From contig JAKPGL010000038.1 of assembly GCA_029550925.1 (NCBI GenBank), forward strand, positions 1 through 32,780: a DNA stretch of 32,780 nt. Reading direction: 5' to 3'. Within the stretch, counting starts at the first letter, position 1; every line of letters begins with the position of its first letter. Source of the stretch: Planctomycetota bacterium. GTDB taxonomy: Bacteria > Planctomycetota > Planctomycetia > Pirellulales > Thermoguttaceae. The notes under the pieces are model-generated. The model was not told where the DNA came from. It searched no databases and was given only the letters and a program-made list of their open reading frames with translations. Positions 18,894-26,684 of the stretch are shown here, in pieces. Both the position numbers and the translations under genes were made by a program.

Positions 18894-18964
18894 GGATTTT
18901 TAGGGTCTTTTGAGGGCTGGGTGGTTTTGTTTGTTATCCAAAATCAATAATATCAATAGAAAAC

Positions 18965-19038
18965 GGGCGGCTAGCTCAGTTGGTTAGAGCGCCATCCTCA
19001 CACGGTGGAGGTCGCGCGTTCGAATCGCGCGCCGCCCA
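18965..19038 (+). tRNA. tRNA-Val (CAC)
   Basis: A full cloverleaf can be drawn: acceptor GGGCGGC/GCCGCCC, D arm GCTC/GAGC, anticodon stem CCATC/GGTGG with loop CTCACAC (anticodon CAC, reading GTG), T arm GCGCG/CGCGC with TTCGAAT, discriminator A. CCA is not encoded. Its 3' half is the likely attachment site of the adjacent integrase. Confidence 0.95.
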
Positions 19039-20325
19039 CTTGACAATTGTGCATCATAGAGCGGACTTGTGCAAGAGGATGCGTAACCTGATAATCCGCA
19101 AAAGGTTGGGGAAAATCTTGCACAACGCCGCTTTTCCTGCAACCCTCTTGCAGAGCCGCTTTTTGCGCTTTTGCTGCGCTGGAATCTGCGCCTTTCCGGG
19201 GCGGCTGCCAATCGATCATCTGCTGAAATGCCGCTTCTGTCGGATCGATGTAATGGCGCAAAGCCACTGAAGGGGTATTGCCCAAAATCTTAGTTACTAC
19301 CCCTAAAGGAAACACCGCGGCCAAGTCGCTCTCAAAACTGCTTCTCAAGTTTTGAAAAAGTTTCGGCCAACCTTCCAAACCAGCCTTTTGAATAATCCGC
19401 TCAAACTGAGTCCGCAAATTGCAGTTGATCCAGCCATTAGGCCCTTGTGCTTTTTTCCGCCACTGCTCTGGGAAAATGTAGTCTGCCCCTTCGGGGGCTA
19501 GCTGCCTGGCCTCTTCCAGGTAAGGCCGGAGGGCCTTATTGATTGGAATAACTCGAAATGCCTTGGCGCTGGTTTCTGTCTTCGGACTTGGCACCGTAAG
19601 CTGGTTTTTGACAAAGTCCACGTGGAGCCATCGCAAAGAGAAAGGTTCCGATGGGATACGCAGACCGCCGAAACGGGCCAAAGCCACCAGGAGCCGCCAA
19701 TAGATGTTCGGGCAGGCCTCAAGCACTTTTTCCACCACTTCGAAGGGATATACATCCTTCGCTGGCTTACATCTCCCACCGAAACACGAACGTGTTCAAA
19801 CGGATTTCGGACAACTAGTCCTTTTCGGACGGCATCCATAAAGGCATGACGGGCATGCTGAATCCGCCGGGCAATGGTGGCTTTGCTCAGGCCGTCGGCT
19901 ATGAGCCGCTCCACATACGCCAACGCGTCCTCTTGATTGATAGAATCCAATGGCCGGGAACCAAACATCTTTCGGAGCTTGGCAATACCGACTTTCAAAG
20001 CTGTAATGGTGGCCGGTTTCGATCCTAATTTTCTTCTCTCCTCAAGCCATCCGTCCAGGTACTCGGCCACCATCAGCCGGGGTTTCGGGGGGACTAGGCC
20101 GGTGGAGGCCAGTTGATCGTACAGGTCGGAAGCCAAAGAGCCGAGCCACTCGGCGCATTCCAATGGGACGGGCAGGCCCACCTTCTTGGCCGCAAGAATC
20201 GCTTCAATCTTCGTCTTGACGTAACTGGCTTCACGCATTTCACACTTGCCTAGTCGGATAGTGTATCTTTTTCCATCTAGGCCAAAGAACAAGATTCTTT
20301 TTCTTCCGTTGGGGTCTTTTGCAAC
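18998..20325 (-). pseudogene. Tyrosine recombinase/integrase, frameshifted, overlapping tRNA-Val
   Basis: Two frames together form one site-specific integrase. The N-terminal part (from about 20325 down to 19740) starts in VAKDPNGRKRILFFGLDGKRYTIRLGK and holds the core-binding helical domain. The catalytic part (19738 to 18998) holds GLRIPSEPFSLRW with the first catalytic arginine, NLRSSFESDL, and GNTPSVALRHYI with the tyrosine. The join is at 19741-19747: reading EVVEKVLEA after MYIP needs one extra base, so a single-base deletion is likely. There is no normal start codon: a TTG lies at 20292, but the conserved start runs upstream to the edge of the 215-bp element at 20325. The C-terminal tail (GGARFERATSTV) is translated antisense through tRNA-Val, with the stop inside it. 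The integrase is almost certainly inactive. Confidence 0.85.
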
Positions 20326-20539
20326 TGGAGTTTACCCAGTGTGGGATGATCGCCAAATACCGGGCAGAAGCTAAAATTCGCTCATCTTTCGGGTTACCGC
20401 CGGGATGTCGTCCGTGCTAGCACTCGAGCGGGTTGGTATGATCCGAGCTGGGCGGTCCAAAGCGACCTGACCTGGGCAATCACCGTAAATTCCGGCCAAT
20501 TCGCACATCCCTACGAAATCAACTCTGGGTAAACTCCAG
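20325..20539. repeat. 215-bp element with 15-bp perfect inverted ends
   Basis: CTGGAGTTTACCCAG (20325-20339) and its exact reverse complement (20525-20539) bound 185 bp of non-coding sequence. The outer nine bases CTGGAGTTT equal those of family 1, suggesting mobilisation by the same transposase. It abuts the integrase 5' end. No target duplication was seen. Confidence 0.75.
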
Positions 20540-20553
20540 CAGTCTCTACATGC

Positions 20554-20581
20554 TTGACAGCGCCGGGGGGGTGATTATACT
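20554..20581 (+). promoter_or_regulatory. Promoter candidate for the membrane protein/Hsp70-like pair
   Basis: TTGACA (20554-20559), 16-base spacer with a G-run, TATACT (20576-20581). It points right towards the gene at 20918, which would give a leader of about 330 nt that includes family 1 copy A. Confidence 0.6.
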
Positions 20582-20732
20582 ACGAAGTCAGCAATGGGTG
20601 TTTTTTAGTCCTCGTGGGCTTTGAAAGCTCCTTTCGCCTGTTTTCGAAGGCCACAAGGTAAAAATGGGAATTATTCAGAGCTTCCGTTACAAAAAAACAA
20701 CATTTGGACAGCTGGAGGAGTTTAGTTGGTAA

Positions 20733-20859
20733 CTGGAGTTTTGCAAATTTGGGATTTCCACCGATCCTGTACACTAATCGACCTTTAAAAATCTCGGAAT
20801 TTTTGAGGGACCTGTTCAGTGTACGAACACCTGAACAAGTCCATTTTGCAAAACTTTAG
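20733..20859. repeat. Family 1 palindromic element, copy A (127 bp)
   Basis: CTGGAGTTTTGCAAA start and TTTTGCAAAACTTTAG end, with a central stem around the AAAATCTCGGAATTTTTGAGG region. Flanked by TTGGTAA (20726-20732) and TTAGTAA (20860-20866), a likely decayed 7-bp target duplication. It lies in the leader of the rightward gene pair; 20582-20732 holds no gene. Confidence 0.85.
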
Positions 20860-20917
20860 TTAGTAATTTAAAGTCCGAGAAGTAGGCCAAGCTTCTTGCT
20901 AAAGAAGAGACGCCAGT

Positions 20918-22018
20918 ATGATAAACACCGAACAAAAGTTACAGGAATGGCGAAAAGCCTGTGAACCTTTGCGGGAGAAGTTGCTGGATGCCATTGTGGA
21001 AGAATATGCAAATAAACTGGGAACTTCTCCAGACCCCAGCGAATCTGTCATTCAAGACGCCGAATATGCTGTGGCCCGACTGATCGAAAGCAAAATCGAC
21101 AACCAATGGGTAGAAGCAATTTACGGCGGTCCCCTGCCAAACTCTGAGTTTGCCGAATCTGTCAAATGGGCCGTTCGGAAACACTGTCCTCTGCCGAAAC
21201 TATCAGATCTGTTGCTCTATGAGGAGCGACTCCCCCTATGTTGGATTGTGGTTTGGGGAATTTTCGGCTGTTTATTGGGAATGCTGGTCTTGGATTTTCT
21301 GGTAAGAGTAGCATTGGGGGAGCCGATTACGGGACTTTTTTTGGGCGCCTTGGTGGGACCTGTAATTGGAATATTGGTGGTATGGCATGCGGCATATCAT
21401 GATTGGGTACGGCGCATTATCCAAACGACTTTGGGGGTAGCAGTAGTCGTTGAGATTTTAAACTTGGCGAAGGATTTCTCCTTCCGAAAAATCATCAGCA
21501 CCGCTAAAAGAGTTTGGAGCTATACCCAAATATATACGCCTCTCAAAAGGATCGGGCTCTATATACTTCTAATAATTATTTTGTTGTCCCGGGTTCGCTT
21601 AGAGCGGAAGTTAGCGAAGGATCGCTCACTCGTAGCGGTTCGGAGTGTGATGATGCAGTGGTTTGATGTTGCTATATTGACCATAGGGATATTGGTAGAA
21701 ACACAAAAGGGAAAAACACAAACACCTTCTTGGGAAGATCTGTTAGGAGAGATCGCCCAGAAGTTGACAGAGCTCCGAAGACTTCCGCCAGAAGATTTAC
21801 CAGAGGGGATCGAAGAAGTCATCGCAGCATTTACACAAAGGGGAATTACGGTCGATGAGCCAGATACATTTGTTTGGCAAACCGAGTCTTATGAGAAATA
21901 TGAGACATTTGGAGAAGTAGAACCAGGAGATCGGGTAATCGTAGAACGTTCGCCAGTAATTCGTGAGGGAAACGTAATTAAAAAAGGTCTCGTTCGTAAA
22001 GATCGTAAAAGGAGTTAA
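20918..22018 (+). CDS. Three-TM protein of unknown family, partner of the Hsp70-like gene
   Basis: 366 residues. A soluble helical N-terminus (1-100) is followed by TM segments at about 107-130, 135-157 and 211-224, then a helical cytosolic part (230-310) and a compact beta-type end (315-366) with VEPGDRVIVERSPVIREGN and a basic tail. I do not recognise the family. The C-terminal small beta unit directly upstream of an Hsp70-like gene raises the idea of a GrpE-like exchange factor or membrane adaptor, but no GrpE signature can be asserted. ATG 20918 has a modest AGAAGAGA site. Its stop is 2 bp before the next start, so the two are surely co-translated. Composition is AT-richer than the left half of the window. 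Confidence 0.8.
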   Translation: MINTEQKLQEWRKACEPLREKLLDAIVEEYANKLGTSPDPSESVIQDAEYAVARLIESKIDNQWVEAIYGGPLPNSEFAESVKWAVRKHCPLPKLSDLLLYEERLPLCWIVVWGIFGCLLGMLVLDFLVRVALGEPITGLFLGALVGPVIGILVVWHAAYHDWVRRIIQTTLGVAVVVEILNLAKDFSFRKIISTAKRVWSYTQIYTPLKRIGLYILLIIILLSRVRLERKLAKDRSLVAVRSVMMQWFDVAILTIGILVETQKGKTQTPSWEDLLGEIAQKLTELRRLPPEDLPEGIEEVIAAFTQRGITVDEPDTFVWQTESYEKYETFGEVEPGDRVIVERSPVIREGNVIKKGLVRKDRKRS

Positions 22019-22020
22019 CC

Positions 22021-24120
22021 ATGCCGGACGATACAGTATTAGGCATCGATTTTGGGACAACAAATTCTTATTACTCCATTTGTTCCTTGGAATCACTTTC
22101 CCCTCGGGGAATAGATCTTGGAACCGGCCGAGATGGATTGGCCACGGCTATTTTATATCGAAAAGGAAAACGTTCACTCATAGGAGATCAGGCTCTCCAC
22201 GAATATGGCGAGGCGACCGAGGCAGAAAGAAAAGAATACCAATATAAACTACATACTCAATTTAAACCAGAACTTGGGAGAAGTGAAGAGGCAAGACGAA
22301 TAACTCAGGATTTTCTGAGAGTTGTTTTAGAAGAGTGTCGTACTCGACATTTACATATTGACCCGAAACAGTATCGGGTCATTTTTGGCATTCCTAGCGA
22401 AGCGGAGAAGGATTATCGTGAGGCCCTTTCCGAGACGGCCCGCCGGGCAGATTATGGAACCATCAACATGCTCGAAGAGCCTATTGGAGCTCTGGTAGAT
22501 CATATATTCCACGAGGATATTTCTGTTCGTGATGCACAAAAGGGTATTTTACTGATTGACTTTGGGGGAGGCACCTGCGATTTTGCCTTCCTCCTTCGCG
22601 GACGGGTCCTCCATTCTTGGGGAGACATGAATTTGGGAGGTCGCCTTTTCGACGACCTTTTCTTCCAATGGTTTCTAGATCAAAATCCCAATGCTCTACC
22701 ACAAATGCAGAAAAACGGCGACGAATTCTATGTCCATTTTTACGTATGTCGACAGATCAAAGAAGATTTTTCGAATGCCATGGCAAGGGACAGAAACGAA
22801 CCGGTGCGGTGCAAAATGGTGGTTACCCACCAAGGGAGTTATGGTTTCCTGAAAAACATGACCTGGGATGAATTCCTCCATAGAGCCAAACATTATTCTC
22901 CGTCGGAAACGTTTCGACGATACCTCGTCGAGTTAGGGGTCAAGGATTCCCCTTTCTATCAGAGCCACGGCCCTGTTGATCTTCTGGCTTGGTTTCGGGA
23001 TTGCTTAAAGGAAGGATTACAAAAACACAACCGGAACAAAAGTGACATTGAGGTTGTGATTCTTGCGGGCGGGAGCAGTTTATGGCCATTTGTTCCGGAA
23101 ATCGTAAAAGAAGTCCTGGGGATTGAAGAGAGAGGAATTATGCGAGCGCTGCGCCCTTATGTGGCCATTGGGGAAGGCATCGCCTTGCTGCCGGGACTGA
23201 TAAGTAGATTACAAATAGAGGCCGATAAGCTTTCTCAAGAAAAGAATGAATTTTCAGAAAATCGCCGCCGAGAATTTCAGAATCTTCTGGATGAGACCGT
23301 TCAACAGATAAGCCGAGACGCTATTTATGATTTTTTCGATGATCGGGTTAAGGTTATATGTGCAGACTTCCGGAAATATGGGGGTTCTCGAGAAGAGTTT
23401 GAAAAACGTGTCTCCAGTGCTTGGGATTCTTTTCAGCCAAAGTTGAAGCAAATTGCTGAAGAACGATTAGCCAAGTTGCTGGCAGTATTCTTTGAGCGAT
23501 ATATGGAACTTTTTACAGAATGGTTCCAAAAACATAAAGTTATTCCTTCCACGGACAAATTGTCCGTAAGTAAAGAAGAAATAGGAAAAATTCCATATCC
23601 GGGCCCCATTCTGAATGAAGATTTTGGTATAGGATGCTTATTACTGAAGTTTTGCAAATTTGGGATTTCCCCCGATCTTGTACACTACCGACCCTCAAAA
23701 ATCACGGGATTTTTGAGGGTCTTGTTCAGTGTACGAACACCTGAACAAGCCCATTTTGCAAAACTCCTGTTATTAGGCGGCCTTGGATGGGCCTTGGGAT
23801 GGTATCCTGGATGGTATCTTGGATGGTATCTTGGAGGAACGATAGGAGGAATAGCGGGGGCTGTGATAGGACTGCTTATAGGAAGTGCGCTTACCGGGGA
23901 GAGCACGGCAAAACTTTCTCCCGAGAAATGGAAGAAAATACTTGAGAAACTTGATCGTTTTCGGACGGAGGCCGAAGGAAAGCTCGCGGAAGAGCTGAGG
24001 GAACGGTTGACAAAGTTTCGCGAAGAGGTCCAACGAGCAATTGTAAGCCGGATTGACGAGGAGCTCGACGCAATTAAGAAATTTGTGACGCATTTACAGC
24101 AAGCTCTGGCAACCAGCTAG
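22021..24120 (+). CDS. Membrane Hsp70-like ATPase with an in-frame repeat insertion
   Basis: 699 residues. The actin/Hsp70 ATPase fold is intact: phosphate-1 loop LGIDFGTTNS (7-16), phosphate-2 loop LLIDFGGGTCDFAF (177-190) and adenosine motif VVILAGGSSLWPF (345-357). The canonical beta substrate-binding domain is absent. It is replaced by helical coiled-coil (395-505), a Gly/Trp-rich hydrophobic membrane hairpin (585-625, with GWYPGWYLGWYL from a 12-bp tandem repeat) and a charged coiled-coil tail (632-699). Residues 542-583 are the translation of a family 1 element (23644-23769), with TTATTA on both sides. Removing element and duplication joins DFGIGCLL directly to LGGLGWALG. ATG 22021 follows AAAGGAG. 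It is probably a membrane-tethered regulator or assembly ATPase, not a housekeeping DnaK. Confidence 0.88.
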   Translation: MPDDTVLGIDFGTTNSYYSICSLESLSPRGIDLGTGRDGLATAILYRKGKRSLIGDQALHEYGEATEAERKEYQYKLHTQFKPELGRSEEARRITQDFLRVVLEECRTRHLHIDPKQYRVIFGIPSEAEKDYREALSETARRADYGTINMLEEPIGALVDHIFHEDISVRDAQKGILLIDFGGGTCDFAFLLRGRVLHSWGDMNLGGRLFDDLFFQWFLDQNPNALPQMQKNGDEFYVHFYVCRQIKEDFSNAMARDRNEPVRCKMVVTHQGSYGFLKNMTWDEFLHRAKHYSPSETFRRYLVELGVKDSPFYQSHGPVDLLAWFRDCLKEGLQKHNRNKSDIEVVILAGGSSLWPFVPEIVKEVLGIEERGIMRALRPYVAIGEGIALLPGLISRLQIEADKLSQEKNEFSENRRREFQNLLDETVQQISRDAIYDFFDDRVKVICADFRKYGGSREEFEKRVSSAWDSFQPKLKQIAEERLAKLLAVFFERYMELFTEWFQKHKVIPSTDKLSVSKEEIGKIPYPGPILNEDFGIGCLLLKFCKFGISPDLVHYRPSKITGFLRVLFSVRTPEQAHFAKLLLLGGLGWALGWYPGWYLGWYLGGTIGGIAGAVIGLLIGSALTGESTAKLSPEKWKKILEKLDRFRTEAEGKLAEELRERLTKFREEVQRAIVSRIDEELDAIKKFVTHLQQALATS
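23644..23769. repeat. Family 1 palindromic element, copy B, inside the Hsp70-like CDS (126 bp)
   Basis: CTGAAGTTTTGCAAA start, GCAAAACTCCTG end, central stem CCCTCAAAAATC/GATTTTTGAGGG. Perfect 6-bp target duplication TTATTA (23638-23643, 23770-23775). 126 + 6 = 132 bp = 44 codons, so the reading frame is kept and there is no stop. Confidence 0.93.
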
Positions 24121-24161
24121 CGAAAACCGCCGTCAAGGTCCGGAAAGATGTTTCTTAACTG

Positions 24162-24317
24162 GTAACATTTTAGCCGAATGCAGTACTTTGTCACTGCTAC
24201 GCAAGCAGACCCCCAGGTCTTTCAAGAGGTTTTGTTTTCTGGATTCGCGCTACAGCGGGAATGACAACGCCGGGTAAATTCCGCCTTAAAATAAGCCACC
24301 TTTGCATTCGGCTGTAC
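24162..24317. repeat. Family 2 palindromic element, copy 2c (156 bp)
   Basis: Starts GTAACATTTTAGCCGAATGC; the far end GCATTCGGCTGTAC is shortened. It is inverted relative to copy 2a and fills the gap between the two converging gene pairs, where it could act as a two-way transcription stop. Confidence 0.8.
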
Positions 24318-24328
24318 AAATATCGGAA

Positions 24329-26332
24329 TTATTTGACGGGCTTTTCCTCGAGCCACTGAAGACATTCCAGGATCTTTTGGGCGAATAGCTCGGTATCGGG
24401 AGATTGGGAAGCCATTTGGGCAAGCTCTTCTAGGGATTTGGCACCCCCGAAACCGAAAAGCCATTCTCTAGCAACTATTTTGGCCACTTTGGTACTGGTA
24501 GTAAGAGTGATTTTAAAATACTGGGCAGAACGTTCTGCGCAGCGGGTCCACCAGGAAAAGTTATTGGTTAATTGGGCGGTGTGCCGAAGCACCTGAGGGG
24601 AAGATTCCAATATATTCCCGGCTCCTCGGGCGGCCAACTGCCCAAGTTCTTGGGCGGCTTCTTGCCCGAGTTGTTTCCCAAACCGTTTGGAAGTTTGTTC
24701 GCTTATTTCCTCAATGATTTCTTTGCCGGTCTTTTTCCCCGCCCCTTTGAACCCAAATTTCAGGCCCGGGAGATCGGTAACAGTAAAAACCACGTCTACT
24801 ATACCGAAAATCAATTCCCCCCAAGTAGGCGTATATCCCTTGGACATCACCCAAAGCAACTGGTAGGCATCATATCCAGGAATACATTGTACGGCGAGGC
24901 TCGGAGGCCGTTCGAATTCTTTCAGCTCATCCAGGCCGCGTTCTTCCAGACGGCCCAGGGCTTGAGTTAGGTTATGGCTGTTCTTCATCGCATAAAAAAC
25001 CACCCGATGGTCGAGTTTCAAGAGAAGTTCATGAAATCGGTGAGAAAGAGGATGAAGCAAGTGTTGGGTATAGGAACTTGCAGCCTTGGTCTTATATCGC
25101 GCCATCATGGCAAGCATTTGAAGGGTGAGGGCCAGCTCTTGATCGCCGATTTGGGCGGCTCGCCGGACGGCCTCGAAAGCCTTTCCGGTTTTCTGGGGGA
25201 ACTGATCGGCATGGTATCCGTCGATCAGCAGCGAAGGCAACGGAACATCTACGGAGTTAGCCGGATCCACTGATACCGCCAGGCATCGGGCGATCAAGTC
25301 GGCGCGGGGATCATATTCTACAAGGAAACGGATACTATGTTCATCTGAGGTTAATAGGCCATACCAAGTATCTCGAACCAGGGTGGGCGATTCTGAGGTT
25401 TCCGGGCAATTGCGAGCTTTCTCTGCCACGGTCTGCAGCACCTGCCAAGCCTTTTCAAGTTTTCCTTCCTGTTGGAGTTTTCGCAGATCTTCTTGGTTGC
25501 GGGAAAGAGCTTCTAAAAACACAGGCAGTTCCATGGGCGGTGTTTGATCCACCCATTCGGGAAATTGTTTTGCCAATAGAAGGCCGTCCAATCCACGACA
25601 TTCAATCCACCCTTTGGCCCTTTCGCCGATGTCTAGGATCGCTTCCGTAACCTCTTGGACTCCATGGGACCCTTTCGCTAAATGGAGCGGTAACAAACAC
25701 GCCACGGTGATCTCCGGGTACCATTTCAAGCTCCGCTCCACTTTTTCCAGCAGGAGAGGATTTGGGCTTTTGGGATCTCCGTAGGCTACGACTAAAAACG
25801 GCAACATGCATGGAGATTGATGTCCAAGGGTTTTTGTTTGCTTCGGCAATGCTTCGATTCGGTCAAGAAATTCGGGCAGTCTGCCTCGGGCGGCCAACTG
25901 TTTCAGATAGGGGCGTGCCGAAACCAGCAACCTGACGGCGGTCTGGCCGCCCAGTCGCTTGGCTAATTGGTGAAACGTATCGGGATATTCCCGCATGACT
26001 GTCACCGCCTCATCTCCTAAAGCCAGCAAGGCTTCTGCTGCCCAATCGCCCTGCTCTTTGACGATATTGACTGCTGTCCAGCCATACTCTTTGGCCAACC
26101 AATCCAGCTTTTTCTCTTTGTCTTCTGGATTCCAACTGGTTAACAACTGTTCGAGCCGCTTTCTGGCTGGATTCGTATCTTCTGGGCCCTTTGTGGCCTG
26201 GTTCGTCGGAGGAGAGGGATGAGAACCTCCCGAATCAGAGTCGGGGTCCTTAGGGGAGTTATTTTGGGAGAAGAAAAATGCCGCTATCAGCACCCCCATG
26301 ACTGCGACTACTATAATGTATCTTATGTTCAT
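24329..26332 (-). CDS. Membrane-anchored helical-repeat protein of unknown function
   Basis: 667 residues. One N-terminal TM/signal anchor (about 4-22: RYIIVVAVMGVLIAAFFF) is followed by a Ser/Pro/Asp-rich linker and then almost all-helical sequence with HEAT/ARM-like pairs (for example WAAEALLALGDEAVTVMREY). Near residues 500-560 is a Gly/Lys-rich amphipathic stretch (GFKGAGKKTGKEIIEEISE) as seen before membrane-active or pore-type helices, but I draw no function from it. ATG 26332 is certain: AGGAGGTG lies just upstream. The frame extends to 26398 only because it reads through a family 1 element. It lies downstream of the giant GTPase gene on the same strand, 352 bp of repeats apart. Confidence 0.8.
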   Translation of the reverse strand: MNIRYIIVVAVMGVLIAAFFFSQNNSPKDPDSDSGGSHPSPPTNQATKGPEDTNPARKRLEQLLTSWNPEDKEKKLDWLAKEYGWTAVNIVKEQGDWAAEALLALGDEAVTVMREYPDTFHQLAKRLGGQTAVRLLVSARPYLKQLAARGRLPEFLDRIEALPKQTKTLGHQSPCMLPFLVVAYGDPKSPNPLLLEKVERSLKWYPEITVACLLPLHLAKGSHGVQEVTEAILDIGERAKGWIECRGLDGLLLAKQFPEWVDQTPPMELPVFLEALSRNQEDLRKLQQEGKLEKAWQVLQTVAEKARNCPETSESPTLVRDTWYGLLTSDEHSIRFLVEYDPRADLIARCLAVSVDPANSVDVPLPSLLIDGYHADQFPQKTGKAFEAVRRAAQIGDQELALTLQMLAMMARYKTKAASSYTQHLLHPLSHRFHELLLKLDHRVVFYAMKNSHNLTQALGRLEERGLDELKEFERPPSLAVQCIPGYDAYQLLWVMSKGYTPTWGELIFGIVDVVFTVTDLPGLKFGFKGAGKKTGKEIIEEISEQTSKRFGKQLGQEAAQELGQLAARGAGNILESSPQVLRHTAQLTNNFSWWTRCAERSAQYFKITLTTSTKVAKIVAREWLFGFGGAKSLEELAQMASQSPDTELFAQKILECLQWLEEKPVK

Positions 26333-26349
26333 AAGGCACCTCCTGTTTT

Positions 26350-26669
26350 GTAACATCTGGAGTTTTGCAAATTTGGGATTTCCCCCGATCTTGTACACTA
26401 CCGACCCTCAAAAATCACGGGATTTTTGAGGGACCTGTTCCGTGTACGAACACCTGAACAAGCCCATTTTGCAAAACTCCAGATTTTAGCCGCATGTAAA
26501 AGAGTCTTATTTTAAGGCGAAATTTGGCCCCGTTGTCATCCCCGCGAAAGCCCCCGATCCGGGCAATGAGGTTGGTTGGAAATCTGGACTGCCGTTTGCG
26601 CAGGAATGACAATTTGCAACCGGTCTGACACCTTTGAGCATCCTGCCGCTTCATTTGGCTAACATATTA
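26350..26669. repeat. Family 2 element, copy 2d, interrupted by a family 1 element
   Basis: GTAACAT at 26350-26356 continues as ATTTTAGCCGCATG at 26483 after family 1 copy C. The right end (CATTTGGCTAACATATTA, to about 26669) is diverged. The insertion shows that copy C came after copy 2d. Confidence 0.75.
26357..26482. repeat. Family 1 palindromic element, copy C (126 bp)
   Basis: CTGGAGTTTTGCAAA start and TTTTGCAAAACTCCAG end, with the same internal stem as copy B. Only AT is shared on both sides, so the target duplication is not clean. It lies just upstream of the RBS of the 667-residue protein. Confidence 0.9.
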
Positions 26670-26670
26670 T

Positions 26671-26681
26671 CAAAACTCCAG
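26671..26681. repeat. Solo family 1 end
   Basis: CAAAACTCCAG, identical to the family 1 right end, stands alone four bases from the stop codon of the giant GTPase gene. It is probably a deletion remnant of a full copy. Confidence 0.5.
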
Positions 26682-26684
26682 TTG

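Noticed and set aside
20580-20774. Minus-strand frame of 64 residues before the rightward gene pair
   Set aside because: Its start is the translation of family 1 copy A and the rest has no recognisable feature.
22021-24120. Housekeeping dnaK
   Set aside because: The substrate-binding domain is missing, membrane segments are present and motifs in the ATPase domain are divergent.
26333-26398. Longer start for the 667-residue membrane protein
   Set aside because: The extra 22 residues come from family 1 copy C; a strong AGGAGGTG site and a TM at the internal ATG decide for 26332.
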